Assembly: GCA_016716185.1 (NCBI GenBank)
Contig: JADJWV010000002.1
Coordinates: 2,332,501 to 2,396,500 of the forward strand
Source of the DNA: Saprospiraceae bacterium
Lineage (GTDB): Bacteria > Bacteroidota > Bacteroidia > Chitinophagales > Saprospiraceae
Length of the DNA: 64,000 nt
Direction: 5' to 3'
Shown here: piece by piece, positions 26,321-36,749 of the stretch
How the letters are laid out: the number at the start of each line of letters is the position of its first letter
Numbering within the stretch: the first letter of the stretch is position 1
The notes under the pieces: model-generated
The model's database searches: none
Told to the model about the DNA's origin: nothing
The model's input: the letters and a program-made list of their open reading frames with translations, nothing else
Program-made: the position numbers and the translations under genes

Positions 26321-28764
26321 CTAGTTCTCGCGTTTTACAAAATTTGCCTGTCGTATTTTCAACTTTCTATCATCCCTAGAGATAAATTCATAATGGCCGG
26401 GAGCCAATTCCGAAACATCGATGGATTCCTGGATCCGTCCTGATTTGACTTTTTGGCCCTGGATATTTATTATTTCGAATGATCCCGGGGATAATAACAA
26501 CTGTTCGGGACAATGGAGTGTTTCCGCTACAGGATTCGGATAAAGTGCCATCTTTTCAGTCTCAAACTGCTGGGAACCTACGTTGCCTCTGAAACCATGA
26601 GCCAATGCATAATCTCCGGGAATCAATTTGCTGATGCGGACAAATCCCTTCCGATCGGTGGGATTCACAATAAGTTTGGTGTAGTGAGGATAATCCCTCC
26701 ATTCTTCTGTTTTATCTTTTCTGTACACCAGCAATAAACTATCTTCTGAAGTAAATAAAATATCCTTGTCGATGCTGTTGCTATCGAGGCCGTTATATTC
26801 TACCCGCCCATCCATTTCCAATTCTCCGTGTTGAATGGAAGATACCTGCCAGAAATGGCTTGACGAAATGAGATCGATGTTGGCCGCTTTCCGTTCGGCA
26901 TCAGGACCTACCAGGTGATGGGCAATATTTACAAAACTGCTGTCCGTGATTTTTGATACATTGACCACCATGGAAGTATAGGGAATATTCGCAGATCCGG
27001 TTTTGCTCAAAATGCCCTGACTTTGGAGGCTTGCGTGATTGAGTGTTTGTTTCTCGTTCAGAATGACTACAACGGGATCAAATCCTGTGGGCAACTCTTG
27101 CTCCACCTGTGTATAATCTCCGCTCAGATTTGCTTTAAAAACAAATCTCTCCAATTTATCATTATAGGCGCTGATCTCCATCGGCACATCCCTGTATAAG
27201 TGGGCAGCATGATAAGATTTTTGTTGCACACCAATTTTTAGCAGGTTGCGTCCGCCTTCAGAAACCGTTCTAAAACTATCTACATAAAAAGTACAATAAC
27301 CGGGGTTAAATATGTAATCGTCGAAATAGGCAGTCATATTTCTTGCAGAGTTCCGGTTTAAGAAATCTCTGAACTGATATGCGTTCATGGATTTGCCTTC
27401 CATGGAATCAAACACCATCGTGGAGAGTCTGCGAAACTCATCGTCGCCCAGATAACCACGCATGTTATGGATCATAGCAGCACCTTTGCGGTAGGTATGG
27501 GTGCCGTACGTATTTTCATACGGCATTGGAGACAAGGGTAAATAGGCTCCGTCATTTCGATGCGCATTGTAGAGGATATTCGATAAATTGGATTTAACCG
27601 CATCGCGGAAATCATCTTCTCCATAAGCTCTTTCGATAAATAAATGACTGCTGTATTCTGCTGTACCCTCTTTGATCCACATATCCCGGGCATCATCAAG
27701 CGTGGTGATGTCTCCCCACCAGTGATGTCCCAACTCATGTCCGTACAAGCGTTCGTTTTGCAACAAGGTACCCCCGTTGATGGTTCCTACCGGATAAGCC
27801 ACGTTGGTGGGATGCTCCATGGCACCCACTGTTGTGGCCACATAGCCCACTCTGGAAAACCTGTATGGACCGTACCAATATTCAAATGCATCCAATGCAT
27901 TTCCAATTTTTTCAAATTGAGCGATCATTTGACTAAGGTCACCCGGTTTAGCAATCAGATCTATTGGAATATCGCCGGATACTGCCGGATGAACAGCTCT
28001 CGATACGGCATAATTGGCAGCTGCTATTGAAGACAAATACGTAGTGATAGGGGTAACCATTTTGAAATGCCTTTTAATTCTATTCGTTGAAGGCATTTCT
28101 TCTGAAACGAGTTCACCTACACAATATGCACGCTTATCTGCTGTTGTAGTTACATAGTAATCAAAAGTTGCACGTTCAACAAAATTATCAAAACAAGGGA
28201 ACCAAACTTTTCCAAAATTCGGTGGAGTTGTTGACAAGCCAATACCAAGATTGTATATGTAATCCTCCACAAAGTAAAATCCACCCCAAACAGGATCTCT
28301 CACAGGAGCACCTTGATAATAAACAGACATTGAATATACTTGTCCCGATTGCAATTTAGATCCAAAAATGCAGTGATGATATCTCCGTCGTAGTTGAATG
28401 CAATGGCTTTTCCGTCGTATAAAATGGAATCCACAGTCAAACTTTTTAAATCCAATTGAATCCACTCAATCTGATCCAGTAACGGCATAAAATAAATTTG
28501 CGTTGCAGCTTTAATCGCTTTTCCGGCATAGTTGGTTATATCGAGATCGATGGTATAATTGATGATGTCGATACTGTCGCTCCTTTTGTTAGAATTCTCC
28601 ATCATCTGAATTTCCAACTCGGATGGTTGATGTCGATATTTTAAATGTTGCTGACCATGATGGCAAGGAATAAAATCATCTTGTACGGGTTGCCCGCTAA
28701 TTTTTTCAATAAATCCTGCTAAAAAAACTATACATAGAATAATGGTACTGAGAAAATTTTTCAT
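26321..28764 (-). CDS. Secreted M1-family metallopeptidase with T9SS sorting domain, one apparent frameshift
   Basis: Signal peptide (FLSTIILCIVFLAGFIEKISG), then an M1 N-domain. The frame breaks in an A5 run at 28364-28368 (plus strand); adding one base restores ITAFFGSKLQSGQVYS. The catalytic domain has the exopeptidase motif GAMEHP and zinc site HELGHHWWGD with the third ligand in WIKEGTAEY. The C-terminus is a type A T9SS sorting domain (ALYPNPVAETL... ISRDDRKLKIRQ). Predicted surface-bound or secreted aminopeptidase for peptide use. The start overlaps the MFS gene stop (ATGA), so the two are co-transcribed. About 814 residues. Confidence 0.85.
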
Positions 28765-29966
28765 GAAGCATCCAATTTTGAAAGTGGTTTTAAAATTAAA
28801 AGAATTCCAACAAACACCAATATTCCGGCCGCTAAAAAAGGCGCTCCCGGAAAATAAGTTTTTCCATCGAATCTGGTAAAATAACTGAATAAACCAGTCA
28901 TAATGAGCGGTCCAACAATGGCTGATAAGCTCATTAAACCGGTAATCCCGGCCTGCAATTCACCTTGCGCATTGACCGGTACCTGATTGCTGATGAGTCC
29001 TTGAACCGTTGGACTGGTAAGGCCTCCAAAAGCAAAGGGTACAGTAATCGCAAACATCATCCAACCTTCGGTTGCAAAAGCATAGGAAATATAACCCAAA
29101 GTCGAAATCGTTAATCCCAGATAAATCGATTTCTTACTTCCCAATCTGGGAATGATGATGCGTGTGAGTCCACCCTGGACAATGGCTACCATAACCCCGA
29201 CAACCGCCAGTGAAAATCCGATCATTTTCGAATCCCAGCCAAATTTACCAATACAATAAAATGACCAGGTACTTTGAAGTGCATAATGTGCAATATAAAC
29301 CAGAAACAGGGTGACTAAAAATATTTTAAAAACAGGATATTTAAAAAGTACTTTAAAAGTTCCGAAAGGATTTGCCCGTCTCCAATCAAAAGCTCTTCTG
29401 TTTTCAGGTTTGAGTGATTCGGGCAATACAAAATAGCCAAAAATCAAATTAGCAAATGCTAATATAGCGGCTCCAAAAAAGGGAATTCGCGTACCATACT
29501 GTCCAAGTAACGCTCCGAGGCTTGGGCCTATGATAAATCCCAAACCAAACGCTGCTCCTACTAATCCAAAATTCTGAGCTTTTTTTTCCGGCGGACTCAC
29601 ATCTGCAATATAAGAGGTTGCCGTGGTGAATGATGAACCGGTAACTCCTGCAAGAAATCTTCCCACAAACAACCAAAATAAACTGGGTGCATATGCCTGT
29701 AATAGATAATCCATTCCAAATCCAAAGAGCGAGAATAGCAATACGGGTCTTCTACCAAAGCGATCACTGATACCGCCCATGACGGGAGCACATATAAATA
29801 AAGCTGAAGAAAAAACAAAGGACATCCATCCCGAAATAGAGCTGGCCTCGCCCAGAGGTTTCCCCGATAGCTCCTGAATCAATTGGGGCAAAACAGGAAT
29901 GATGATCCCCAGTCCGATAATATCGATCAGGACGGTTATAAATATAAAAGTCAGGGCACGGGGCAT
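28761..29966 (-). CDS. MFS transporter, TetA/TCR-like drug:H+ antiporter family
   Basis: 401 residues, twelve hydrophobic segments. Motif A GGISDRFGRRPVLL between helices 2 and 3, and the antiporter motif C-like GLGFIIGPSLGALLG in helix 5. The N-terminus FIFITVLIDIIGLGIIIPVLP is typical of the TCR/Tet group. The substrate is unknown; such proteins occur in Bacteroidota without conferring tetracycline resistance. It is followed directly by the M1 peptidase gene. Confidence 0.85.
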   Translation of the reverse strand: MPRALTFIFITVLIDIIGLGIIIPVLPQLIQELSGKPLGEASSISGWMSFVFSSALFICAPVMGGISDRFGRRPVLLFSLFGFGMDYLLQAYAPSLFWLFVGRFLAGVTGSSFTTATSYIADVSPPEKKAQNFGLVGAAFGLGFIIGPSLGALLGQYGTRIPFFGAAILAFANLIFGYFVLPESLKPENRRAFDWRRANPFGTFKVLFKYPVFKIFLVTLFLVYIAHYALQSTWSFYCIGKFGWDSKMIGFSLAVVGVMVAIVQGGLTRIIIPRLGSKKSIYLGLTISTLGYISYAFATEGWMMFAITVPFAFGGLTSPTVQGLISNQVPVNAQGELQAGITGLMSLSAIVGPLIMTGLFSYFTRFDGKTYFPGAPFLAAGILVFVGILLILKPLSKLDAS

Positions 29967-30083
29967 TTTCAGGAATGGATTTTAAAACCCCAAAATTAAC
30001 AGAGATTCGCTATTGAATATTGTTATTTATTCAATCGCAGGAACAATTTTTAAAATATCAAAACAAGAGATTTAATTCAAGTC

Positions 30084-31274
30084 TTAGGACTTGAAAGATT
30101 CTACCAGAATAGACTTCCATTGCAGAAACACATCGGGCCCATAAAAATACTTCACAGCATTTGCCTGATTAGCAATCAATTCTTTTCTTCTGTTTTTATC
30201 GTGTATCAGAAACTGAAGTGTTTGGCATAATTTTTCAACACTGGCTTCTTCGACAATTTCAGCACAATCCCATTGCTTTAAAAAATGAGTTAAAAAAGCA
30301 TAAGAAGGGGTATGCGCAAGGATGGGTTTACCGGAAAGCAACAGAGGAATGCAACGGGTCGGAAAAATTGTTCGGTATTCAATTTCGTCGTACCCACCTG
30401 TAAAACCATGAGCAAGCAGACATAAATCGTATGGCTGCAAAATTTTGTGAACTTCCTCCTGGTTTACTACCCCACAGTGATGAATTCCGGATATTTCCAG
30501 ATCCAATCCATATTTGATTTTAAGCAATTGTTTTTGAGAAGGCGAATAAATGTCGAGTTGACAAAATTCAGACATTTTCGAGACCGCTTCAAAGACTCTG
30601 CGACTGGCATCCAGATTTGACTGATTGATGGTACCAATAAAAACCAATCGGATTTTTTGTTTGGTATCCTCTTCAATCACAGATTCTTTCTGACCAGGAA
30701 TTTCATTAAACGTATGTTGCAATACCTCAAACTTTTTTATAAGTTTTGGATACTCTTTAGAGTAATAAGCCATCATTCCCTCACTCATGGTAAAAATCTT
30801 GAGAGAACGATTGAAAACCTTCGTCTGGAGCCATCTTGAAATCCATGCAAACAATCCCTTTCTGTTCTCGGCGTAGGTATTATGAAAATAGGTAAATAGC
30901 GGAAGATCAAAAAATAAACTCAAAAGATACCCTGCAAACAAATAGTATCCGTCGGGAAATGTTACAAACAGTAAATCGGGTTTGTTGTTCCTGACCAATT
31001 TGCTGAGACGAAAAAGTACCAGAGGAAATATCAACCACCTCAAAGCAAAAAAGAACCTGGCACCATGTCCACGCCAGTTGATCTCTGAAAATATATAATG
31101 ATACTGAACACCATCGTACAACTGTGGCTTTAAAATTATATGCTTAGAACCTCCGGCAGCAATAACTTCTTCTTTACTAAAATTTTTTAATAGCTGATGC
31201 GTGATGTATGCACTGCCACCCTGTGAAGGTGGAACAGTCCAAGAAAGATAAAAAATTTTAATTCTTTTATCCAT
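30084..31274 (-). CDS. Family 4 glycosyltransferase
   Basis: 396 residues, GT-B fold. The N-terminal half has FYLSWTVPPSQGGSAYITHQLLKNF, and the C-terminal Rossmann half has IRLVFIGTINQSNLDASRRVFEAV, then HGFTGGYDEIEYRTIFPTRCIPLLLSGKPILAH, where the conserved acidic and PLL segment binds the NDP sugar. It probably acts in surface polysaccharide synthesis. It starts 6 bp behind the epimerase gene. Confidence 0.8.
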   Translation of the reverse strand: MDKRIKIFYLSWTVPPSQGGSAYITHQLLKNFSKEEVIAAGGSKHIILKPQLYDGVQYHYIFSEINWRGHGARFFFALRWLIFPLVLFRLSKLVRNNKPDLLFVTFPDGYYLFAGYLLSLFFDLPLFTYFHNTYAENRKGLFAWISRWLQTKVFNRSLKIFTMSEGMMAYYSKEYPKLIKKFEVLQHTFNEIPGQKESVIEEDTKQKIRLVFIGTINQSNLDASRRVFEAVSKMSEFCQLDIYSPSQKQLLKIKYGLDLEISGIHHCGVVNQEEVHKILQPYDLCLLAHGFTGGYDEIEYRTIFPTRCIPLLLSGKPILAHTPSYAFLTHFLKQWDCAEIVEEASVEKLCQTLQFLIHDKNRRKELIANQANAVKYFYGPDVFLQWKSILVESFKS

Positions 31275-31280
31275 CTTGGT

Positions 31281-32333
31281 TTAGATCAATCTTTTTTTCC
31301 ATGCATCGACAATTTCCCTGAAAATTTGGTCGAGGCTTTTTGTAATTTTCCACTCCGGATAATGATTTTTCATTTTTCTCAGATCAGAAATGTAACAAAT
31401 ATGATCCCCTTCCCTGTTCTGGTCGACGTATTCATAGTTCATCTTTTTCCCTGTAATATGACTCACTTTACCGAAAGCTTCCAAAATGGAACAGGAATTT
31501 TCTCTTCCCCCACCAAGATTATATACTTCTGCGATCCCTGGCCTTTCAATAAAAGCCTGAATAAAACGGACTACATCATATGCATGAATATTGTCCCTAA
31601 CCTGCTTCCCCTTGTATCCATACACTTTATAACATTCGCCGGTTAAATTTACTTTGATCAGATAACTTAAAAAACCATGCAACTCAACCCCGGAGTGATT
31701 TGGACCGGTCAGACAACCACCTCTTAAGACACAACATGGAATACCAAAATATCTTCCGTATTCCTGCACCAAAATATCAGCAGCAAGCTTAGATGCTCCA
31801 AATAGAGAATGCTTGGATTGGTCGATCGTGAAATTTTCATCGATGCCGTGAAAATATTCTGCAACTGCATAGTCAAAACGCGTTTCACTTTCAATTAATC
31901 GCAATTTATTTGGTGCATCTCCATAAACTTTATTGGTCGATAGGTGTACGAAAACAGAATTTGAACAATGTTGACGAACTGCTTCCAGCAAGTTTAATGT
32001 ACCTCCGGCATTGATATCGAAGTCATCATATACCCTGGTGGCTGCTAAATCATGTGAAGGTTGTGCAGCAGTATGTACGATCGCATCCGGTTTTAATGCA
32101 GCCAAACAATCCATCATTCCTGATCTGTCGCGTACATCCAGTTCAATGTGTTTGAAGTTTTTACATTGGTTTAGCAATTGTTGCTGGTTCCAGCGGGTAT
32201 CTCCTTTGGGCCCAAATAAATCCGCTCGCATGTTGTTGTCAATACCATGCACCATCCAACCCTGGCTGTCGAAATGCCTGACCACTTCTGATCCTATAAG
32301 TCCTGATGAACCAGTGACCAATATCTTTTTCAT
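31281..32333 (-). CDS. NAD-dependent nucleotide-sugar epimerase (CDP-tyvelose-epimerase-like)
   Basis: 350 residues, short-chain dehydrogenase fold. NAD-binding TGSSGLIGS near the N-terminus, then HTAAQPSHD, STNKVYGDAPN and a catalytic region HSLFGASKLAADILVQEYGRYFG. The usual Tyr-x3-Lys reads Phe-x3-Lys here, a feature I recall from other CDP-tyvelose-2-epimerase-like proteins. The RGGCLTGPNHSG segment also fits that group. It should supply an NDP sugar to the adjacent glycosyltransferase. Confidence 0.75.
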   Translation of the reverse strand: MKKILVTGSSGLIGSEVVRHFDSQGWMVHGIDNNMRADLFGPKGDTRWNQQQLLNQCKNFKHIELDVRDRSGMMDCLAALKPDAIVHTAAQPSHDLAATRVYDDFDINAGGTLNLLEAVRQHCSNSVFVHLSTNKVYGDAPNKLRLIESETRFDYAVAEYFHGIDENFTIDQSKHSLFGASKLAADILVQEYGRYFGIPCCVLRGGCLTGPNHSGVELHGFLSYLIKVNLTGECYKVYGYKGKQVRDNIHAYDVVRFIQAFIERPGIAEVYNLGGGRENSCSILEAFGKVSHITGKKMNYEYVDQNREGDHICYISDLRKMKNHYPEWKITKSLDQIFREIVDAWKKRLI

Positions 32334-32578
32334 TGCTTTTATCTTTTACCGCTTTCCGCAATAGAAGCAAAGATAGCTGATCCTGAATATATTATAAAAA
32401 ATAATATGTATTAAAATAGCATTGAATGAATAAGTTGAGTTATTTTTTCAGCATACCTCATGTATGAATGGCGGGATGAAGCAAGGAATCTTCCAGGTCT
32501 GAAGCCAGAAGGGTACAACACTTATTACATAATTATCTGGTAATAACGAGTGTTGGGATCATTGGATTAAATTTTCGA

Positions 32579-34630
32579 TTAAAGCATATTCACTTTAATA
32601 ATCTTTTTATGAATTGAATTTTCAATGGCCAGAAAATAAATCCCTTTGTTCTTGACTTCAGGCTGAAACACAATTAGATGCTTACCGGCAGACATATTAT
32701 GCAATTCCTGCCCGGCATATACGCAATTTCCATTTAGATCGTAAAGATGAATTTTAAATTGCAAGGGTGTTCTTAAATCTAAATAAAGTGAAGCATGATC
32801 CCGGAATGGATTTGGCGTCACTGTTATTTCATTGAAAACCACCAAAGCATTATCAATTGCATTTGGAGGATAACTCACGACCCAGGTACTCATAGAATAT
32901 GCTGGCATGGTCATTGTTTTCATTTCAGCACTTCCACCGAGGAGTTGCTTTTGCCATAACAAATTTTGACTTGAAGTATAAGTTTCTACGGTAGAAAATC
33001 CGCTGGGCAAAATGGCTGAAATCTCCTGAGCTGCCGATGAGGTATTTAGAAAAACTATGGTCAATTTTTTTGATCCTTCATGAAAATAAGAGCTGCATAA
33101 AATGGAATTACTTCCATTGACCGTTGATGAGATTCGTTGTGATCCAGGCCTGATGAATTTATAAAAATGCTTTGCTGCCACATATTTAGGAGAATTTTCG
33201 CGCAATGTTTGATTCGTCAATCCATACAAACTGACATTGCCCTGATTGTCTGAATCGCTGAAGGTCCAATAAATCCAGGCACTTTCCTTACCGGTGGTCA
33301 AAGCCTGGTGAATTCTTATTCCTACACCCAGTGCACCATCACCTGGAAAACCCGCTTTCGGATATAACCAATCCGGATGTTCACCGGAAGTTTCGGTCAT
33401 CCATGATTTTTTTTGAGGTCCATCCCATCCTTTTACATTGGCTGGTATTCCGGGAGCCGGACTGGCATTCCATCCGTTCACCCACCAATTCCATAAATTA
33501 GCTTGTGCACCTGAACTCGTAACGCCATCGCTTGCATACCCATGCACGCAATAAAATGCAAGGGCACGTTTTGCTGCAGTATCGGATTCGATGTTACGCA
33601 GGTATTGGAGATTTTTGTGAATTGGTCCTGAAGCACTACCGTATTCCCACATGCCATATGCATCGCCTCCGAGCAAATCTTCGGGTCCCATAATTTTTAT
33701 GGATTGCAATTCCGCATGCTTGTCAAATTCCTTCCGCACGGCTTTCAAAGCTGAGATGTATTGAGAAGAAAGCGGATACGTTGCGCTGTTATAAAATTGC
33801 TCGAAATTCAACTCATTCTGAATACTGATGGCGTAAAATTGCATTCCGTAATACCGCTGATAAGCTAAAATATAAGCTGCGGTACTTCTGGCGAACTGGG
33901 TCAGAGCTGAAGTAGCTCCCAGGCCTCCTTGTGATTTATCATCAAACACCTGTAATGGTGCATCTGAAACATCGAGTCGCCCGCCAGCAAAATTTCCTCC
34001 CCATACAAAAGGCCAGGCTGTATTTGCAACCGGTCCGGGCCACCAATTTTCGCGATATAGATTTCCAGAAGCAACCTTTACCCACGGCAACGGAGACCAG
34101 ATACTCCCTACCAATTTAAAGTCTCCCAATTGCTGATGTTTTGATTTCCCGGTTTGAATAGCATTGTTTGGGTTAAAGACAAAGTATTGCAGGTTCTTTT
34201 CGATGTCAGGCCCCATGACTGCAATGGGAGCATTTCGACCGCCAAAGCTGCGGGAATAATCCTGCGGGCCGGTATAAGTCCTCACCCTGTTTCCTTCCGG
34301 TCCATTTGGGTTTGCTGGATCTTCAAGATTAAATATATGTGTTGTTGCAGAACCCATGAACCATGGAGAATAATAACTGAGATCTGAATATGGACTCCTG
34401 AGTTTAGGGGTCAGATCAACTCTGTAAATACTACATTCCATATCATCAAAATATAGCTGATTCCACCATCCTGCATTTATGTCTGCATCGCTTTCGTGAG
34501 CCCCGAATCCATCTATATGTTGATATTTCTGATCTGGATTCAAATGAATTAGAACATTTTGTGCGGAAATAAAATTTATACAGGCAAACCCTGTTAACAA
34601 TGCAAATAATTTTAAAACTCGATTGGCCAT
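32579..34630 (-). CDS. Secreted GH30-family glycoside hydrolase with T9SS sorting domain
   Basis: 683 residues. Signal peptide (LKLFALLTGFACINFISAQ), then the GH30 opening QHIDGFGAHES (37-47). Acid/base N272-E273 in ISIQNELNFEQFY and probable nucleophile E413 in WMTETSGE. A beta-sandwich follows (YTSSQNLLWQK, YSMSTWVVSYP), then a T9SS domain (VTPNPFRDHASLYLDL to the C-terminus). GH30 enzymes cut xylan, beta-1,6-glucan or related chains; the specificity cannot be read. Probably surface polysaccharide breakdown. Confidence 0.8.
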   Translation of the reverse strand: MANRVLKLFALLTGFACINFISAQNVLIHLNPDQKYQHIDGFGAHESDADINAGWWNQLYFDDMECSIYRVDLTPKLRSPYSDLSYYSPWFMGSATTHIFNLEDPANPNGPEGNRVRTYTGPQDYSRSFGGRNAPIAVMGPDIEKNLQYFVFNPNNAIQTGKSKHQQLGDFKLVGSIWSPLPWVKVASGNLYRENWWPGPVANTAWPFVWGGNFAGGRLDVSDAPLQVFDDKSQGGLGATSALTQFARSTAAYILAYQRYYGMQFYAISIQNELNFEQFYNSATYPLSSQYISALKAVRKEFDKHAELQSIKIMGPEDLLGGDAYGMWEYGSASGPIHKNLQYLRNIESDTAAKRALAFYCVHGYASDGVTSSGAQANLWNWWVNGWNASPAPGIPANVKGWDGPQKKSWMTETSGEHPDWLYPKAGFPGDGALGVGIRIHQALTTGKESAWIYWTFSDSDNQGNVSLYGLTNQTLRENSPKYVAAKHFYKFIRPGSQRISSTVNGSNSILCSSYFHEGSKKLTIVFLNTSSAAQEISAILPSGFSTVETYTSSQNLLWQKQLLGGSAEMKTMTMPAYSMSTWVVSYPPNAIDNALVVFNEITVTPNPFRDHASLYLDLRTPLQFKIHLYDLNGNCVYAGQELHNMSAGKHLIVFQPEVKNKGIYFLAIENSIHKKIIKVNML

Positions 34631-34872
34631 TTCTGTTGTATTAATACGTTCTCAAAACCGGATTGCTTTTATGCAAAAGAAGAAGGTGAATTGCTTAGAC
34701 TTCACCCTATTTATATCAGAGCCTTTTATAGATAAAAATGCTGCATCGCAGAACACTGAAAAGCAGTCAACAGAATAAAGATTGCATAAATCTATAAATC
34801 TTAAGATCAGATTCTTGCAATCCTCAACTTACATATTTACCGAAGGAAGGATTATCAATACAGTATCCCCAA

Positions 34873-35508
34873 TCAGGAAACAGCTTTATTCTCGTTATCC
34901 TGAAAATTGGATCCCAGGATCACATCCCAAAGCGAAGAGCTCACACCAAAGCCCTTTGTTGAATCGATAAAGTGATGCATCATGTGGTGCTTTTTTATTT
35001 TTACAAACAGCGGATTTTTCCAATTCAGGTGATGAATAGCATAGTGGGTCATATCGTAGAACAAATACCCGAGAAGGAACCCTCCAAAGAATGCATACAG
35101 ATTCACGGTTTCAAAAAACAAGGAGAAAAAGAAATAAAATAAAGATGCAATCAACAGACTTGCTGCGGGTGGCATGACCAGACGAAGCCGATCCATGGGA
35201 TAGTCGTGGTGCACTCCGTGAAAAATAAAATGCAATCGCAGTCCCCATTTAGACTTGGGCACAAAATGAAAAATATGTTTATGTAAAACATATTCCGTCA
35301 ACGTCCATATGAAAAGACCAAGTAAAAAATAGGCAAAATAATTTAACCCGCTGTTGCCCAATCCGAATGATTTATAAGCCATGAAGCCGATCAGGGGAAC
35401 ATAAACCAAAAGTGGGACTGAAAAATGAACCTTCGAAACCGCTTCAAGCAGAGGGTTTTTAAACATCCTGATGGATTCGGTGGAACTGGAAACAAAATTC
35501 TTAACCAT
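34873..35508 (-). CDS. Fatty-acid hydroxylase / sterol-desaturase superfamily
   Basis: 211 residues, four hydrophobic segments and the di-iron histidine clusters HKHIFH, HGVHHD, HYAIHH and HHMMHH. The short form resembles fatty-acid/ceramide 2-hydroxylases. As the third gene behind serine palmitoyltransferase and the acyltransferase it probably hydroxylates the acyl chain of ceramide (inference from family and context). Confidence 0.8.
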   Translation of the reverse strand: MVKNFVSSSTESIRMFKNPLLEAVSKVHFSVPLLVYVPLIGFMAYKSFGLGNSGLNYFAYFLLGLFIWTLTEYVLHKHIFHFVPKSKWGLRLHFIFHGVHHDYPMDRLRLVMPPAASLLIASLFYFFFSLFFETVNLYAFFGGFLLGYLFYDMTHYAIHHLNWKNPLFVKIKKHHMMHHFIDSTKGFGVSSSLWDVILGSNFQDNENKAVS

Positions 35509-35609
35509 ATACTTTGGATTGATGCGTTGAAAACAATTTATTTATTCAAAAAGTTTCAGAATTTATGGTCGTGAAACTCTTGTCATCATGCACTATTTTA
35601 TCCTTAAAA

Positions 35610-36734
35610 TTACAATTTTAAGCTATAAAACCGGTATCTTTTTTCAAGGCTACCACCCATTTTTACTATAGCGTTGTTCATTTCCGGATTATCCTCCAGT
35701 ATCCACGATGCTTCTCCCGATGTTAAATAGGGATGTTTGCTGACGTACTCAAATGCCCTGGCATAGAAGTATGCATCTATACCCAGTCTTCGGTATTCTT
35801 CTAATATGCCAAGCGCAAGAATGCGCACGCTGTTGATTTTTTTCCGTCCAAACAGAAGTTTAAAAATTCCCGTGGGAAGGAGTTTCCCATCTTTTATTTT
35901 TATCAGAACCTGGTTAATATCCGGTAAGGTCAGAGAAAATCCGATACAGGCTCCGTTTTTTTCGGCCAAAAGAACCAGATTGGGATCCATGATCATTTTC
36001 ATGTCCTTTCCGGCATGCAGAAATTCTTTTTCAGTCATGGGTGCAAATCCCAGATTTTTACTCCAGGCTTTGTTGTAAACGCTGAGTGTTTTCCTGACAT
36101 CCTCCTCAAAGTTTTTCATATTTAATGACCGGATCACAATACCATTGCGGTTGAATTTTTCTTCCAACAAAGGAATGCTGCGCTTTAACCTTTCGGGAAA
36201 GTCCCCGGCATTAATTCTGTAGGCAAGGACATCCGTTTTTTTCTGAAGTCCATAGTTTTCAAGTAATTTGAGATAATAACTTTTATTATAAGCCATCATC
36301 ACACTGGGTGGAACCTCATATCCTTCGATAAGCAAACCGCAACTGTGATTGGTCGAAAAATTATATGGTCCTTCCATGGAGTTGAGATTCTGTGCTCGAA
36401 GCCAGTTGGAAGCTGCATCCAGTAAGGCATTTGCTACCTGCTGGTCATCGATGCAGTCAAAAAAACCAAATACGCCGACCTTTTCCTCTGTATAGTCGAT
36501 CAGGTGATCGTCTTTAACTGCTGCGATCCGGCCAACAATTTCATCGTTCTTTTTGGCGATAAAATATTCAGCGGTTGCGTGTTCGAAAAATGGATTTTTT
36601 TTAGGATCCATGAGATCCTTCTGTGCTAAAAAAAGTTCGGGTACAAAATTCGGATCATCCCGGTATAAGCGATAAATGTAATTAATGAAAGCTTTTTGGT
36701 CGGCAGCAGAACGGACTGGAATAACGGCAATCAT
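35610..36734 (-). CDS. GNAT-fold acyltransferase, candidate bacterial ceramide synthase
   Basis: 374 residues. The N-terminal part (LYRDDPNFVPELF, NPFFEHATAEYFIA, VGRIAAVKDD, GVFGFFDC) and the middle PYNFSTNHSCGLLIEGYEVPPSVMMAYN follow the pattern of the N-acyltransferase found beside bacterial serine palmitoyltransferases, which was shown in Caulobacter to be the ceramide synthase bCerS. The C-terminal half has a second GNAT-like domain (VRILALGILEEYRRLGIDAYFYARAFEY). It lies 15 bp behind the serine palmitoyltransferase gene. Function by family and context. Confidence 0.7.
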   Translation of the reverse strand: MIAVIPVRSAADQKAFINYIYRLYRDDPNFVPELFLAQKDLMDPKKNPFFEHATAEYFIAKKNDEIVGRIAAVKDDHLIDYTEEKVGVFGFFDCIDDQQVANALLDAASNWLRAQNLNSMEGPYNFSTNHSCGLLIEGYEVPPSVMMAYNKSYYLKLLENYGLQKKTDVLAYRINAGDFPERLKRSIPLLEEKFNRNGIVIRSLNMKNFEEDVRKTLSVYNKAWSKNLGFAPMTEKEFLHAGKDMKMIMDPNLVLLAEKNGACIGFSLTLPDINQVLIKIKDGKLLPTGIFKLLFGRKKINSVRILALGILEEYRRLGIDAYFYARAFEYVSKHPYLTSGEASWILEDNPEMNNAIVKMGGSLEKRYRFYSLKL

Positions 36735-36749
36735 AATTGCTCGAAATAA

